64,000 bases of DNA. Source: Flavobacterium eburneipallidum (GTDB taxonomy: Bacteria; Bacteroidota; Bacteroidia; Flavobacteriales; Flavobacteriaceae). The first letter of the stretch is position 1, and every line of letters begins with the position of its first letter. Position numbers and translations under genes: made by a program. Location: positions 2,170,001 to 2,234,000 of the forward strand of contig NZ_CP114291.2 in the NCBI RefSeq assembly GCF_027111355.2, in the 5' to 3' direction. Shown here piece by piece: positions 32,589 to 42,347 of this stretch. The notes under the pieces are model-generated. The model was given only the letters and a program-made list of their open reading frames with translations, was not told where the DNA came from and searched no databases.

Positions 32589-33644
32589 TTATGATTCAAA
32601 ATCCAAAACCTTTTTCATCGTTGTTGATTTATTAATGCTTTCCTCCCACTCTTTTTCGGGAACACTGTCTTTTGTAATGCCGCAACCCATAAATAAATAC
32701 GCTTGGCAATTCTCAATTTCCATGCAACGTAAATTTACAAACAAATCGGTTTTGTTTTCTATATTCAATTCTCCTAGAAAACCAGTGTAAAAAGTCCGAT
32801 TGTAATTTTCATTTTCCATAATAAAAGCCTTTGATTTGTCTTTTGGCAACCCACAAACCGCAGGCGTTGGATGCAATAATTGAATTACTTGTTGCAAACT
32901 CGAACTGGAATTCAATGTTCCTGAAATATCGGTTTTAATATGCCAAATACTTCCTGCTTTAATGCTGTATGGTTCAGAAACCAAAACTTCTGAAGCAACA
33001 TTTTTCAGCTTTTCTACAATATAATCGGTAACAATTTTTTGTTCTTCTTGTTCTTTATTCGCCCAAAAAACTTCATTAGATCCTTTGTCTTTTTGCGTTC
33101 CCGCCAAAGCAATGGTTTGAAAATTAATAGTATCAGCCTTCAACAATTGTTCAGGAGTTGCTCCTAGCCAAATTCCAACTTTTGGATGGTAAAAACAATA
33201 CACAAAAGTAGTTGGATATAAATTTGCTAACTTTTCAAAAGTTGTAATTACATCAAAATCGACCAAATTCAGGATTTCTTTTCGAGATATCACTACTTTT
33301 TTGAATTCGTTATTTTCAATGGCTTGAATGCCTTTGGAAACCAAATTTTTGAAATTATTCTTTTCTAATTCATTTGGAAAATCTGACTCTTTTTCTGAAA
33401 CTAAAATCTCTTTTTTTTGAAAAACTGCATTGATTGTTTCCGACTGATTTTCAGGAATTAAAAAGGTTTTATTCCCGTCAAAAGAAGCAAAAACAAAACC
33501 TTTTTCGTTAAAATTATTAACTTCAAATAAAGTGTCATTTTGTTGAAAAAGACCAGAAACAATATCACTATTCGGTTTTTTATAAAGTACAAAAGGAAGA
33601 TTTTGAGCCAATTGATTTTTGGCTTTTTTTAAAATTACTTCCAT
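32589..33644 (-). CDS. menF: Isochorismate synthase (chorismate-binding enzyme)
   Basis: 351-residue member of the anthranilate/isochorismate synthase family. The C-terminal catalytic region shows KVVISRKEIL, GATPEQLL, LAGTQKDKG, HPTPAVCGLPKDKS, YTGFLGE and FMGCGITKDSVPEKEWEE, including the Mg-binding Glu. The absence of a glutamine-binding partner and the PTPAVCG motif fit isochorismate synthase for menaquinone. Its gene starts two bases after the thioesterase gene ends, a tight pair. Other men genes are outside the window. Confidence 0.88.
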   Translation of the reverse strand: MEVILKKAKNQLAQNLPFVLYKKPNSDIVSGLFQQNDTLFEVNNFNEKGFVFASFDGNKTFLIPENQSETINAVFQKKEILVSEKESDFPNELEKNNFKNLVSKGIQAIENNEFKKVVISRKEILNLVDFDVITTFEKLANLYPTTFVYCFYHPKVGIWLGATPEQLLKADTINFQTIALAGTQKDKGSNEVFWANKEQEEQKIVTDYIVEKLKNVASEVLVSEPYSIKAGSIWHIKTDISGTLNSSSSLQQVIQLLHPTPAVCGLPKDKSKAFIMENENYNRTFYTGFLGELNIENKTDLFVNLRCMEIENCQAYLFMGCGITKDSVPEKEWEESINKSTTMKKVLDFES

Positions 33645-33646
33645 TT

Positions 33647-34081
33647 TTATTGAATCCCTTTTTTTGTTGGCAAAATCATATTCGTCAATTTACAAACTGA
33701 AATTAGAGTATCATTTTCATCTGTGATTCTAATTTCCCACAAGTGAATGCTACGTCCTTTATGAATGATTCTAGATGTTGCGGTTACTATTCCGCTACGT
33801 TTGGCTTTGACATGATTAGCCGAAATTTCTATTCCACGCATTTCGCTAACTTCAGGATTGATATATAAAAAAGAAGCAGCACTCCCCACGCTTTCTGCCA
33901 AAGCTACTGAAGCACCTCCGTGCAACAAACCCATTGGCTGATGGACAGTAGGATTTACAGGCATTGTAGCCGTCAGAAAATCAGGACCTGCATCTACATA
34001 TTCAATATTTAAAGTTTGCATTAAGGTATTTTTCGAAATTCTATTGCAAAATTCGAGGAATTTATCTTTATCGAATGTCAT
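33647..34081 (-). CDS. menI: Hotdog-fold thioesterase, probable DHNA-CoA hydrolase
   Basis: 144 residues, PaaI-like hotdog thioesterase. The active-site stretch HQPMGLLHGGASVALAESVGS contains the conserved Gly-Gly and the catalytic Glu. The next strand reads RGIEISANHVKAKRSGIVTA. In menaquinone synthesis this family cleaves 1,4-dihydroxy-2-naphthoyl-CoA. The pairing with isochorismate synthase two bases downstream is the main argument for that substrate; PaaI-type phenylacetate function is the alternative. Confidence 0.8.
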   Translation of the reverse strand: MTFDKDKFLEFCNRISKNTLMQTLNIEYVDAGPDFLTATMPVNPTVHQPMGLLHGGASVALAESVGSAASFLYINPEVSEMRGIEISANHVKAKRSGIVTATSRIIHKGRSIHLWEIRITDENDTLISVCKLTNMILPTKKGIQ

Positions 34082-34371
34082 TGGTTTTATTTTAAAAATG
34101 TAAATTTAAGGAAAAGTGAATAGAAAGAATTCCGATTTAAAAGTTTTCGCCACGAATTACACGAAAAACCACAAATTAAAACTAGTTTTTAATTTCACAA
34201 ATTCTCATAACAGATAGAATTCGTGAAATTCAATTTCAATTTTAAAAAATTAGTGATAATTGGTGGAATTCGTGGCTGTTATTTTTTGTTTTTAAAACGA
34301 ATGCCTTGCAAAAATACTAATCACACTTGATACGTACTAGTTTTTTCCTATTTTTACAAAAAATATAACAA
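34082..34371. other. Intergenic region with dispersed repeat
   Basis: 290 bp between divergent genes. 34147-34283 holds several copies of the cacgaatt / aattcgtg word, starting gccacgaattacacgaa and ending ggaattcgtggct, an imperfect inverted arrangement. No gene or clear TAnnTTTG box is visible. Confidence 0.6.
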
Positions 34372-35874
34372 ATGCGTCAGCTTACTTTTCTGTTTTTTAT
34401 TGGAATTCTTATCACTATCTGCTCTTGTCGTGCCGATTTTGAAACTGTAGCCAGTAGTGGAGATTTAACTTTTTCGAAAGATACTATTTATTTAGACACC
34501 GTTTTTTCTACGATTAGCTCTAGTACTTACACCTTAAAAGTGTACAATAAAAGTAAAAATGACATCAACATTCCAAGTATTAAATTAGGCAAAGGATTGA
34601 ATTCTAAATACCGAATGACCGTTGACGGAATGCAAGGCAATCAAGGCAAACTATTCGAAAATGTAACCCTTTTAGCCAAAGACAGTTTGTATATTTTTAT
34701 TGAAACTACACCCAATATTGCCGACGCTAACCCAACTAATTTTTTATACACGGATCAAATTCAATTTGATGGCGGAACTAATCTTCAAAAAGTAGAATTA
34801 GTAACATTGGTTCAAGATGCTATTTTTCTTTATCCTGAAAAATATGCGGATGGAACAACCGAAACAGTTCCTTTTGGCGAAGAAACAGTTCAGGGATTTT
34901 ATCTTAATGAAAACGATCCAATTCATGGTAATGAATTGCATTTTACCAATCAAAAAGCATACGTAATTTATGGTTATGCCACCGTTCCTACGGGGAAAAC
35001 TGCCATTTTTGATGCTGGAGCTAGAGTTTATTTTCATGCCAATTCAGGTCTAATTGTTTCCTCAAACGCCACAATAAATGTTAATGGAGAGAAATCTTCA
35101 ACCGAAAAACTAGAAAAAGAAGTTGTTTTTAGCAGTGATCGTTTGCAACCCGATTTTGGTTATATTCCAGGACAATGGGGAACGGTTTGGTTACAAAAAG
35201 GAAGTACTAACAACAAAATTCAAAACCTTAGCCTTAAAAATGCAAGCATTGGATTATTAGTGGATGAGAACACGCTTTCGATAAAAAATACCCAGATTTA
35301 TAATTGCACAAATTATGGAATTCAAGCCAAAAATGCGTTGATTGAAGGCGAAAATATTGTTATCAATTACACTGGTTTAGCTAGTTTGGCCTGTACGTAT
35401 GGAGGAAATTACAAATTCATGCATTGCACCTTCAATAATAATTGGAATAGCTCTAGCCAAGTGGCGGTTTTAGTAAGCAATTATTCTATTGGAGCGACTC
35501 CAGAAATGAAAGATTTGACCGCAGCAACATTCAATAATTGTATCATTTATGGTACTTATACAAACGAATTGGCTTTAAACAAAAAAGAAGGAGCCGCATT
35601 CGAATACCAATTTAATAATTGCTTGATAAAATACAATACTAGCTCGGATCCATTGTATCAATTTGCTTCTGATCCAACACATTACAACGGAATTATTCAA
35701 AATTTGAACCCAAAATTTTTCAATCCAAATATCAACAATTTTACCATTGAAAATAGTTCTCCAGCTTTTGCCAAAGGGAATCCAGCCTATTTAATCCCGC
35801 TTGATATTATTGGAAACACAAGAACATTACCCCCAGATTTAGGAGCTTACCAGACTAAAGATTTTCCGAAATAA
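34372..35874 (+). CDS. Outer-membrane lipoprotein with right-handed beta-helix
   Basis: 500 residues. Lipoprotein signal ends ITICSC, Cys19 being the likely lipid site. An N-terminal beta-sandwich-like part (residues 25-150, STYTLKVYNKSKNDINIPSIKLG) is followed by a parallel beta-helix (200-480) with the repeated N/G-rich coils KNTQIYNCTNYGIQAKNALIEG, FMHCTFNNN and FNNCIIYGTY. The ending DIIGNTRTLPPDLGAYQ is a frequent C-terminus of Bacteroidota beta-helix proteins. It may bind or degrade polysaccharide, but no catalytic residues are identified. Confidence 0.82.
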   Translation: MRQLTFLFFIGILITICSCRADFETVASSGDLTFSKDTIYLDTVFSTISSSTYTLKVYNKSKNDINIPSIKLGKGLNSKYRMTVDGMQGNQGKLFENVTLLAKDSLYIFIETTPNIADANPTNFLYTDQIQFDGGTNLQKVELVTLVQDAIFLYPEKYADGTTETVPFGEETVQGFYLNENDPIHGNELHFTNQKAYVIYGYATVPTGKTAIFDAGARVYFHANSGLIVSSNATINVNGEKSSTEKLEKEVVFSSDRLQPDFGYIPGQWGTVWLQKGSTNNKIQNLSLKNASIGLLVDENTLSIKNTQIYNCTNYGIQAKNALIEGENIVINYTGLASLACTYGGNYKFMHCTFNNNWNSSSQVAVLVSNYSIGATPEMKDLTAATFNNCIIYGTYTNELALNKKEGAAFEYQFNNCLIKYNTSSDPLYQFASDPTHYNGIIQNLNPKFFNPNINNFTIENSSPAFAKGNPAYLIPLDIIGNTRTLPPDLGAYQTKDFPK

Positions 35875-35922
35875 TGTTGTTAACTTAACACTAACGAATA
35901 GAAATACTGGTTGAGTTTTAAA

Positions 35923-35930
35923 TAATTTTG
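35923..35930 (+). promoter_or_regulatory. -7 box for the nuclease gene
   Basis: TAATTTTG, 42 bases before the ATG at 35973. It supports that start over an in-frame TTG at 35928, which lies inside the box. Confidence 0.5.
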
Positions 35931-35972
35931 CTTTCTCTTAAATCGGAACTAAATCTAAAAAATAAATTTTAT

Positions 35973-38018
35973 ATGAAGCTAAAACTACTATTTTTTTCGC
36001 TACTTTTTTCAGTCCTTTCTTTTGCCCAGATTCCAGCAGGTTACTATACTTCTGCTACTGGAACAGGATATATTTTGAAAACACAGCTATTTAATATCAT
36101 AAAAGGACACACTGATAATGGTTATGATGGTTTATACAACACCTACCAAACATCAGACAGAGATAATTTTTATGAAAATGACGGAACTATTTTAGATATG
36201 TATTCTGAAAATCCAATAGCAACAGATCCATACACCTATTCTGCTGGAACAACAAATCGATGTGGGAATTATTCTGTAGAAGGCGACTGTTACAATAGAG
36301 AGCACATTATTCCGCAATCGGTTTTTAATGAGGCCTCTCCGATGAAAAATGATGCACATTTCGTCACACCCACAGATGGCAAAGTTAACGGACAAAGATC
36401 TAATTATCCACACGGAACTGTTGCAAGTGCAAATTGGACTTCTTTAAACGGAAGTAAGCGAGGTACAAGTGCTGTTTCTGGTTATTCTGGGATTGTTTTT
36501 GAACCAATAGATGAATTCAAAGGCGATATAGCTCGAATGTATTTTTATTTTGCCACTCGTTATGAAAATACAGTTTCAAACTATAGTTTCGATATGTTTG
36601 ATGGCTCAAGTAATAAAGTATTTACAACTGCATTTCTAAATATGCTTTTAGCTTGGCATGCGCAAGACCCTGTAAATGCTAGAGAAATTGCACGTAACAA
36701 CGCTATTTATGCGCAACAAAACAATAGAAATCCATTCATTGACCATCCAGAATATGCACAAGCAATTTGGAACCCAAATGCCGATACGCAAGCACCATCA
36801 GCAGCTTCTAATATAACCGTTACAGGAACTACAGCCAATACCATTTCTTTGAGTTGGACAGCAGCAACCGATAATGTAGCTGTAACCAGTTATGCTATTT
36901 ACATGAACGGTATTTTAAAAACTTCAGTTTCAGGATTGACAGCTACAATTACTGGACTTTCAGCATCTACAACTTATTCATTTTATGTAGTTGCAAAAGA
37001 TGCAGCCTTTAATTCCTCACCAGCAAGTAATACCACAAATGGTACAACAAACGTAATTATTCCTGATACTCAAAATCCAACTGCTCCGACTAACTTAACC
37101 ATTTCAGGAAGTTCTTCCAGTACCCTATCCTTGAATTGGACTGCCAGTTCCGATAATATTGGAGTAAGTAGTTATGAAATCTATGTGAATTCTGTACTAA
37201 AAACTTCGGTTTCTGGAGTAAATGCCATTGTAAACGGGCTTACACCCGCAACAACCTATACATTTTATGTAATTGCTAAAGATGCCGCAGGAAATAGTTC
37301 TGCATCAAGTAATACTGCTAATGGCACAACTACAGCTGCAACTACTTCTTGTGCTAGCGAAAGTTTCGAAAACATTCCAGATGTAGCCTCTAATTATGCT
37401 ATTAGAACATGGACTGGAGACACTGGTTTGGATTGGACAGCAACTGATGCTCGTACAGATCAAAAAATTAATACTACAAAAGCAATTTGTATTCGAAATG
37501 GATCACTGACAGCATCTACAGCATCCAATGGAATTGGCAATCTGACAGTTACTACTAAACTAATATTCGGAACTACTAGCGGAAGTTTTACCCTACGTGT
37601 CAATGGTAATAGTGTCGGAACAATTCCTTACAGCACAACAGAAACTACAACAACTATTACAGGAATTAATACATCTGGAGATGTAATTATCAGTATAACT
37701 GATAATAGCATTACTGCAAATCGTGTGGCTTTTGATGATCTTTCTTGGACTTGTTATTCTGGTTTAGGATTAGAAAATTCAAACCAAAAGGAATTCAAAA
37801 TCTATCCAAATCCGTCCAAAGAAAATTTCAATATTCTATTTGATGATTCTAATAGTATGCATTCAGTAGAAATATTCTCATTATCAGGACAAAAAGTTTT
37901 CGAAAAAAAGGATACAAATAACAGTTCCATTTTGGTCACCAATCTTCCTAAAGGTACTTATCTGATAAAGGTTAGCCAAGACTCAAAGTCAACAACCGAA
38001 AAAATTATTATCAATTAA
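35973..38018 (+). CDS. Secreted endonuclease I with FN3 repeats and T9SS signal
   Basis: 681 residues from the ATG at 35973. A signal peptide (residues 1-18, ending SFAQ) is followed by an endonuclease I/NucM domain to about 245. Its active site is CYNREHIIPQS (H111) and its metal ligands are in NDAHFVTPTDGKVNGQRSN. Then come two fibronectin type III domains in tandem (about 270-360 and 370-455; LSWTAATDNVAVTSYAIY and LNWTASSDNIGVSSYEIY), a beta-rich spacer, and a C-terminal type A T9SS sorting domain (KIYPNPSKENFNIL...GTYLIKVSQDSKSTTEKIIIN). It is exported through the outer membrane and probably degrades extracellular DNA or RNA. Confidence 0.93.
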   Translation: MKLKLLFFSLLFSVLSFAQIPAGYYTSATGTGYILKTQLFNIIKGHTDNGYDGLYNTYQTSDRDNFYENDGTILDMYSENPIATDPYTYSAGTTNRCGNYSVEGDCYNREHIIPQSVFNEASPMKNDAHFVTPTDGKVNGQRSNYPHGTVASANWTSLNGSKRGTSAVSGYSGIVFEPIDEFKGDIARMYFYFATRYENTVSNYSFDMFDGSSNKVFTTAFLNMLLAWHAQDPVNAREIARNNAIYAQQNNRNPFIDHPEYAQAIWNPNADTQAPSAASNITVTGTTANTISLSWTAATDNVAVTSYAIYMNGILKTSVSGLTATITGLSASTTYSFYVVAKDAAFNSSPASNTTNGTTNVIIPDTQNPTAPTNLTISGSSSSTLSLNWTASSDNIGVSSYEIYVNSVLKTSVSGVNAIVNGLTPATTYTFYVIAKDAAGNSSASSNTANGTTTAATTSCASESFENIPDVASNYAIRTWTGDTGLDWTATDARTDQKINTTKAICIRNGSLTASTASNGIGNLTVTTKLIFGTTSGSFTLRVNGNSVGTIPYSTTETTTTITGINTSGDVIISITDNSITANRVAFDDLSWTCYSGLGLENSNQKEFKIYPNPSKENFNILFDDSNSMHSVEIFSLSGQKVFEKKDTNNSSILVTNLPKGTYLIKVSQDSKSTTEKIIIN

Positions 38019-38022
38019 ATAC

Positions 38023-38058
38023 AAAGCGTCCCGATAAAAATTGGGACGCTTTTTTTTT
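38023..38058 (+). terminator. Terminator after the nuclease gene
   Basis: AAAGCGTCCC / GGGACGCTTT, perfect 10-bp stem with a 10-nt loop and an eight-T tail. Confidence 0.93.
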
Positions 38059-38072
38059 AAATCTTAATTGAC

Positions 38073-38080
38073 TAAATTTG
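38073..38080 (+). promoter_or_regulatory. -7 box for purL
   Basis: TAAATTTG, 30 bases upstream of the ATG at 38111, just after the previous terminator. Confidence 0.55.
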
Positions 38081-38110
38081 CGCACAAAACAACGCTAACG
38101 ATCAATCAAG

Positions 38111-41100
38111 ATGATTCATTTCTTTGAAAACCAAAGCAAGACGCTTTTCGCAGTTCAAACGCAAGACCTCCTTTCTGTTCAAGACATTTCAAAACTTAAC
38201 TGGCTTTTTGCCGACGCAAATAAAATAGAGAAATCCGTATTGTCGGATTTTTTTGTTGGGCCTCGTGCCACTATGATTACGCCTTGGAGCACTAATGCGG
38301 TCGAAATTACTCAAAATATGGGGATTTCAGGAATCATTCGTATCGAAGAATTTCATCCTGCAACGGAAGATTTCACGGATTTTGACCCAATGCTTTCTCA
38401 AAAATACACCGAATTAAATCAAGATATTTTCACCATAAATGTACAGCCTGAAGCTATTTTGGATATTGAAGATATTGCTGCTTATAACAAACAAGAAGGT
38501 TTGGCTTTAAGTTCAGAAGAAGTAGACTATTTAGATAATTTAGCTACCAAATTAGGTAGAAAACTAACCGATTCTGAAATTTTCGCTTTCTCTCAAGCCA
38601 ATTCAGAACACTGTCGTCACAAAATTTTCAACGGAACTTTTGTAATTGACGGAGTGGAAAAAGAAACCTCTCTTTTTAAATTAATCAAGAAAACATCACA
38701 GGAAAACCCTAACGATATTGTTTCGGCTTACAAAGACAACGTTGCATTTGTAAAAGGACCAAGAGTACAGCAATTTGCGCCAAAAACGGCTGACAAACCT
38801 GATTTTTACGAAATAAAAGAATTTGATTCAGTTATCTCATTAAAAGCAGAAACACACAATTTCCCAACCACTGTGGAGCCTTTCAACGGAGCTGCAACAG
38901 GATCTGGAGGAGAAATTCGTGACCGTTTGGCTGGTGGACAAGGTTCGTTGCCAATGGCAGGGACTGCGGTTTACATGACTTCTTACTCAAGATTGGAAGA
39001 AAACAGACCTTGGGAAGATGCTGTAGCCGAAAGAAAATGGTTGTACCAGACTCCAATGGATATTTTAATCAAAGCATCCAACGGAGCTTCTGATTTTGGA
39101 AATAAATTCGGTCAACCGCTTATTACAGGTTCTGTTTTGACTTTCGAACATGAAGAAAACAACCGTAAAATTGGTTATGATAAAGTAATCATGCAAGCAG
39201 GTGGAATTGGTTACGGAAAATTAAACCAGGCAATCAAACACAAACCACAAGAAGGCGATAAAATTGTTATTCTTGGTGGAGAAAATTATAGAATTGGAAT
39301 GGGTGGAGCTGCAGTTTCTTCAGCAGACACGGGAGCTTTTGGTTCAGGAATTGAATTAAACGCCATCCAGCGTTCCAACCCAGAAATGCAAAAACGTGCT
39401 GCTAATGCCATTCGTGGTTTGGTGGAAAGCGATAACAACCCTATTGTTTCTATTCACGATCACGGAGCTGGAGGACACTTAAACTGTCTTTCGGAATTGG
39501 TGGAAGATACCGGAGGATTGATTGATTTGGATAAATTGCCTGTAGGCGATCCTACTCTTTCGGCAAAAGAAATTATTGGTAACGAATCTCAGGAAAGAAT
39601 GGGATTGGTTATTGGTAAAAAAGATATCGACATTTTACAAAGAATTGCAGACAGAGAGCGTTCGCCAATGTATCAGGTGGGTGATGTAACTGGTGACCAC
39701 CGTTTTACTTTCGAATCAAAATCGACTGGTGCAAAACCAATGGATTATGCTTTGGAAGATTTCTTTGGTAGTTCTCCAAAAACAGTAATGACTGATAAAA
39801 CTATCGATTACAATTATTCAGGATTAGAGTATTCAAAAGACAAAATTGCTACTTATTTAGAGCAGGTTTTACAACTGGAAGCTGTAGCTTCTAAAGACTG
39901 GTTGACTAATAAAGTTGACCGTTGTGTAGGTGGAAAAGTAGCCAAACAACAAACGGCTGGACAATTGCAATTGCCATTGAACAACTGTGGTGTAATGGCT
40001 TTGGATTTCCAGGGAAAAGAAGGAATTGCAACCTCTATTGGGCACTCTCCTATTGCATCGTTAATTGATCCAGTTGCTGGTACAAGAACGGCTATTGCTG
40101 AATCATTATCAAACATTGTCTGGGCTCCAATTAAACACGGATTGAAAGGAATTTCACTGTCGGCTAACTGGATGTGGGCTTGTAAAAATGAAGGTGAAGA
40201 TGCTCGTTTGTACGCTGCTGTTGAAGCTTGTTCTGATTTTGCAATCGAATTGGGAATCAATATTCCAACAGGAAAAGATTCGCTTTCGATGAAACAAAAA
40301 TATCCAAATGACGAAGTAATTGCACCGGGAACGGTAATTATTTCGGCAGGTGGAAACTGTACTGATATTAGAAAGGTAGTAGAGCCAGTTTTACAAAAAG
40401 ACGGTGGTTCTATTTATTATATCAATTTGTCTCAGGATGATTTCAAATTAGGAGGTTCTTCTTTAGCACAAACGTTGAACGCTATTGGAAACGAAGCGCC
40501 AACTATCAAAGACGCTGCTTTCTTTAAAAATGCATTCAACACCTTACAGGAATTGATTTTAGACAATCAAATCTTGGCAGGACACGACATTGGAAGTGGT
40601 GGCTTAATTACTACTTTATTAGAAATGTGTTTTGCTGATGTGAATTTGGGAGCAAAAATTGATTTCTCTGTTTTCGAAGAAAAAGATATTATCAAATATT
40701 TATTCTCTGAAAATATTGCTGTTGTTTTCCAAGCCAATTCTGATGAAGCTGTTGAAGCTAAATTGAAAGCAAACAATGTAACTTTCTACAAATTAGGAAA
40801 CGCAACAACTGAAGCTACTTTAGACTTTGGAGGTTGTCAATTAGACATTGCAAAATACAGAGATATTTGGTTTAAAACATCATTCTTATTAGACCAAAGA
40901 CAATCTAAAAACGGAACGGCACAAGAGCGTTATGACAACTATAAAAACCAAGCATTAAACTATACTTTCCCAACTCATTTCACAGGAAAAGCACCTGTAA
41001 TTGACAATTCAAAACCTCGACCAAAAGCAGCTATTATTCGTGAAAAAGGAAGTAATTCGGAACGTGAAATGGCAAACGCCATGTACTTGGCAGGATTTGA

Positions 41101-41770
41101 TGTAAAAGACGTTCACATGACCGATTTAATTTCGGGTCGTGAAACATTAGAAGACATTCAGTTTATTGGAGCTGTTGGAGGATTCTCTAATTCAGATGTT
41201 TTAGGTTCTGCCAAAGGTTGGGCTGGAGCATTCAAATACAATGAAAAAGCCAATACAGCCTTGAAAAATTTCTTTAAAAGAGAAGATACTTTATCGGTTG
41301 GAATCTGTAACGGTTGCCAGTTATTTATGGAATTAGAAGTAATTAATCCAGAACATAAAGTACACGGAAAAATGCTTCATAATGACAGTAACAAACACGA
41401 AAGTATTTTTACATCAGTAACTATTCAGGAAAACAAATCGGTGATGTTATCTACTTTGGCTGGAAGCACGCTTGGAGTTTGGGTTTCTCACGGTGAAGGA
41501 AAATTCAATTTACCAGAACCAGAAGCCAACTACAACATTGTTGGAAAATACGGTTACGATAGCTATCCTGCAAATCCTAATGGTTCTGATTTTAACACTG
41601 CTATGTTGTGTGATACAACAGGCCGTCACTTGGTAATGATGCCACATATTGAGCGTTCTACGTTCCAATGGAACTGGGCTAATTATCCAAAAGACAGAAA
41701 CGACGAAGTTACGCCTTGGCACGAAGCCTTTGTAAATGCCAAATTGTGGATTGAAAAAAATCAAAAATAA
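38111..41770 (+). CDS. purL: Phosphoribosylformylglycinamidine synthase, single-chain PurL
   Basis: 1219-residue large-type enzyme converting FGAR plus glutamine to FGAM in purine synthesis. An N-terminal PurS-like part is followed by two AIRS-like ATP domains (SQANSEHCRHKIFNGTF, KAETHNFPTTVEPFNGAATGSGGEIRD, VSIHDHGAGGHLNCLSELVEDTGG). The C-terminal class I glutaminase has nucleophile Cys in VGICNGCQLFMEL and the His/Glu pair in PHIERSTFQWNW. The fused three-part organisation corresponds to the gamma-proteobacterial/eukaryotic type rather than the split PurSQL. Monocistronic, with flanking terminators. Confidence 0.97.
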   Translation: MIHFFENQSKTLFAVQTQDLLSVQDISKLNWLFADANKIEKSVLSDFFVGPRATMITPWSTNAVEITQNMGISGIIRIEEFHPATEDFTDFDPMLSQKYTELNQDIFTINVQPEAILDIEDIAAYNKQEGLALSSEEVDYLDNLATKLGRKLTDSEIFAFSQANSEHCRHKIFNGTFVIDGVEKETSLFKLIKKTSQENPNDIVSAYKDNVAFVKGPRVQQFAPKTADKPDFYEIKEFDSVISLKAETHNFPTTVEPFNGAATGSGGEIRDRLAGGQGSLPMAGTAVYMTSYSRLEENRPWEDAVAERKWLYQTPMDILIKASNGASDFGNKFGQPLITGSVLTFEHEENNRKIGYDKVIMQAGGIGYGKLNQAIKHKPQEGDKIVILGGENYRIGMGGAAVSSADTGAFGSGIELNAIQRSNPEMQKRAANAIRGLVESDNNPIVSIHDHGAGGHLNCLSELVEDTGGLIDLDKLPVGDPTLSAKEIIGNESQERMGLVIGKKDIDILQRIADRERSPMYQVGDVTGDHRFTFESKSTGAKPMDYALEDFFGSSPKTVMTDKTIDYNYSGLEYSKDKIATYLEQVLQLEAVASKDWLTNKVDRCVGGKVAKQQTAGQLQLPLNNCGVMALDFQGKEGIATSIGHSPIASLIDPVAGTRTAIAESLSNIVWAPIKHGLKGISLSANWMWACKNEGEDARLYAAVEACSDFAIELGINIPTGKDSLSMKQKYPNDEVIAPGTVIISAGGNCTDIRKVVEPVLQKDGGSIYYINLSQDDFKLGGSSLAQTLNAIGNEAPTIKDAAFFKNAFNTLQELILDNQILAGHDIGSGGLITTLLEMCFADVNLGAKIDFSVFEEKDIIKYLFSENIAVVFQANSDEAVEAKLKANNVTFYKLGNATTEATLDFGGCQLDIAKYRDIWFKTSFLLDQRQSKNGTAQERYDNYKNQALNYTFPTHFTGKAPVIDNSKPRPKAAIIREKGSNSEREMANAMYLAGFDVKDVHMTDLISGRETLEDIQFIGAVGGFSNSDVLGSAKGWAGAFKYNEKANTALKNFFKREDTLSVGICNGCQLFMELEVINPEHKVHGKMLHNDSNKHESIFTSVTIQENKSVMLSTLAGSTLGVWVSHGEGKFNLPEPEANYNIVGKYGYDSYPANPNGSDFNTAMLCDTTGRHLVMMPHIERSTFQWNWANYPKDRNDEVTPWHEAFVNAKLWIEKNQK

Positions 41771-41776
41771 CAACCT

Positions 41777-41808
41777 AAAAACTCCATTAAATTATGGAGT
41801 TTTTTTTT
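41777..41808 (+). terminator. Terminator after purL
   Basis: AACTCCAT / ATGGAGTT with a 6-nt loop TAAATT, then a long T run. Confidence 0.92.
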
Positions 41809-41928
41809 GGTTTTATTTGAAATTGTGTATGGTAATAACTCTTGAAAAGATTCAAATGTTAATATCTAAAAAAAACTTATTTTTCAAACTTCAACAACTG
41901 CTTTTTACTTATATTTAAAGAAAAAATC

Positions 41929-42330
41929 ATGAATCAGAGAGATACTTTTTTAAAAGAATTTAGAGGCGAAACTATTGGTACTGTAAGTGATCAATCCTCA
42001 TCGGATGAATTGTTTCAAAATCAGGTTTTGCGTCCTATTTTAAAGCTTCAAAACGATTTATTTATTGCTTCTTTCATCAATCATTTAGGCAAAAACAGAA
42101 TTGATTTTAATTCTTTTTCTGTTGACAAAAAACTAACTACGATTGAAAATGCTATTCAAAAAGACATCAAGTTTCGTAATGCGCTCAAAGGAATGATTAT
42201 CGCTTTGTTTACAATCGAGGAATATGCAATTTACATCAAAAATTCATCCAGTCTTAATAAAAGGATGATGGGAATGCTTATCGAAAGATTAAAAAACCAA
42301 GTGCAATTGTTTGAATTAGATGGGATTTAG
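41929..42330 (+). CDS. Conserved helical protein of unknown function
   Basis: 133 residues, all-helical, mostly charged. It starts MNQRDTFLKEFRGETIGT and contains a hydrophobic stretch ALKGMIIALFTIEEYAIYI near residues 83-101 that is too polar around it for a clear membrane helix. No catalytic motif is seen. Similar short proteins are sometimes labelled 'glyoxalase' in Flavobacterium annotations, but no VOC motif is visible here. Convergent with the M1 peptidase gene, 17 bases apart. Confidence 0.65.
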   Translation: MNQRDTFLKEFRGETIGTVSDQSSSDELFQNQVLRPILKLQNDLFIASFINHLGKNRIDFNSFSVDKKLTTIENAIQKDIKFRNALKGMIIALFTIEEYAIYIKNSSSLNKRMMGMLIERLKNQVQLFELDGI

Positions 42331-42347
42331 TCTTCTTATTTGAATAA

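Noticed and set aside
41929..42330. Glyoxalase assignment for the 133-residue protein
   Set aside because: No VOC beta-alpha-beta pattern or metal ligands are visible; kept as unknown.
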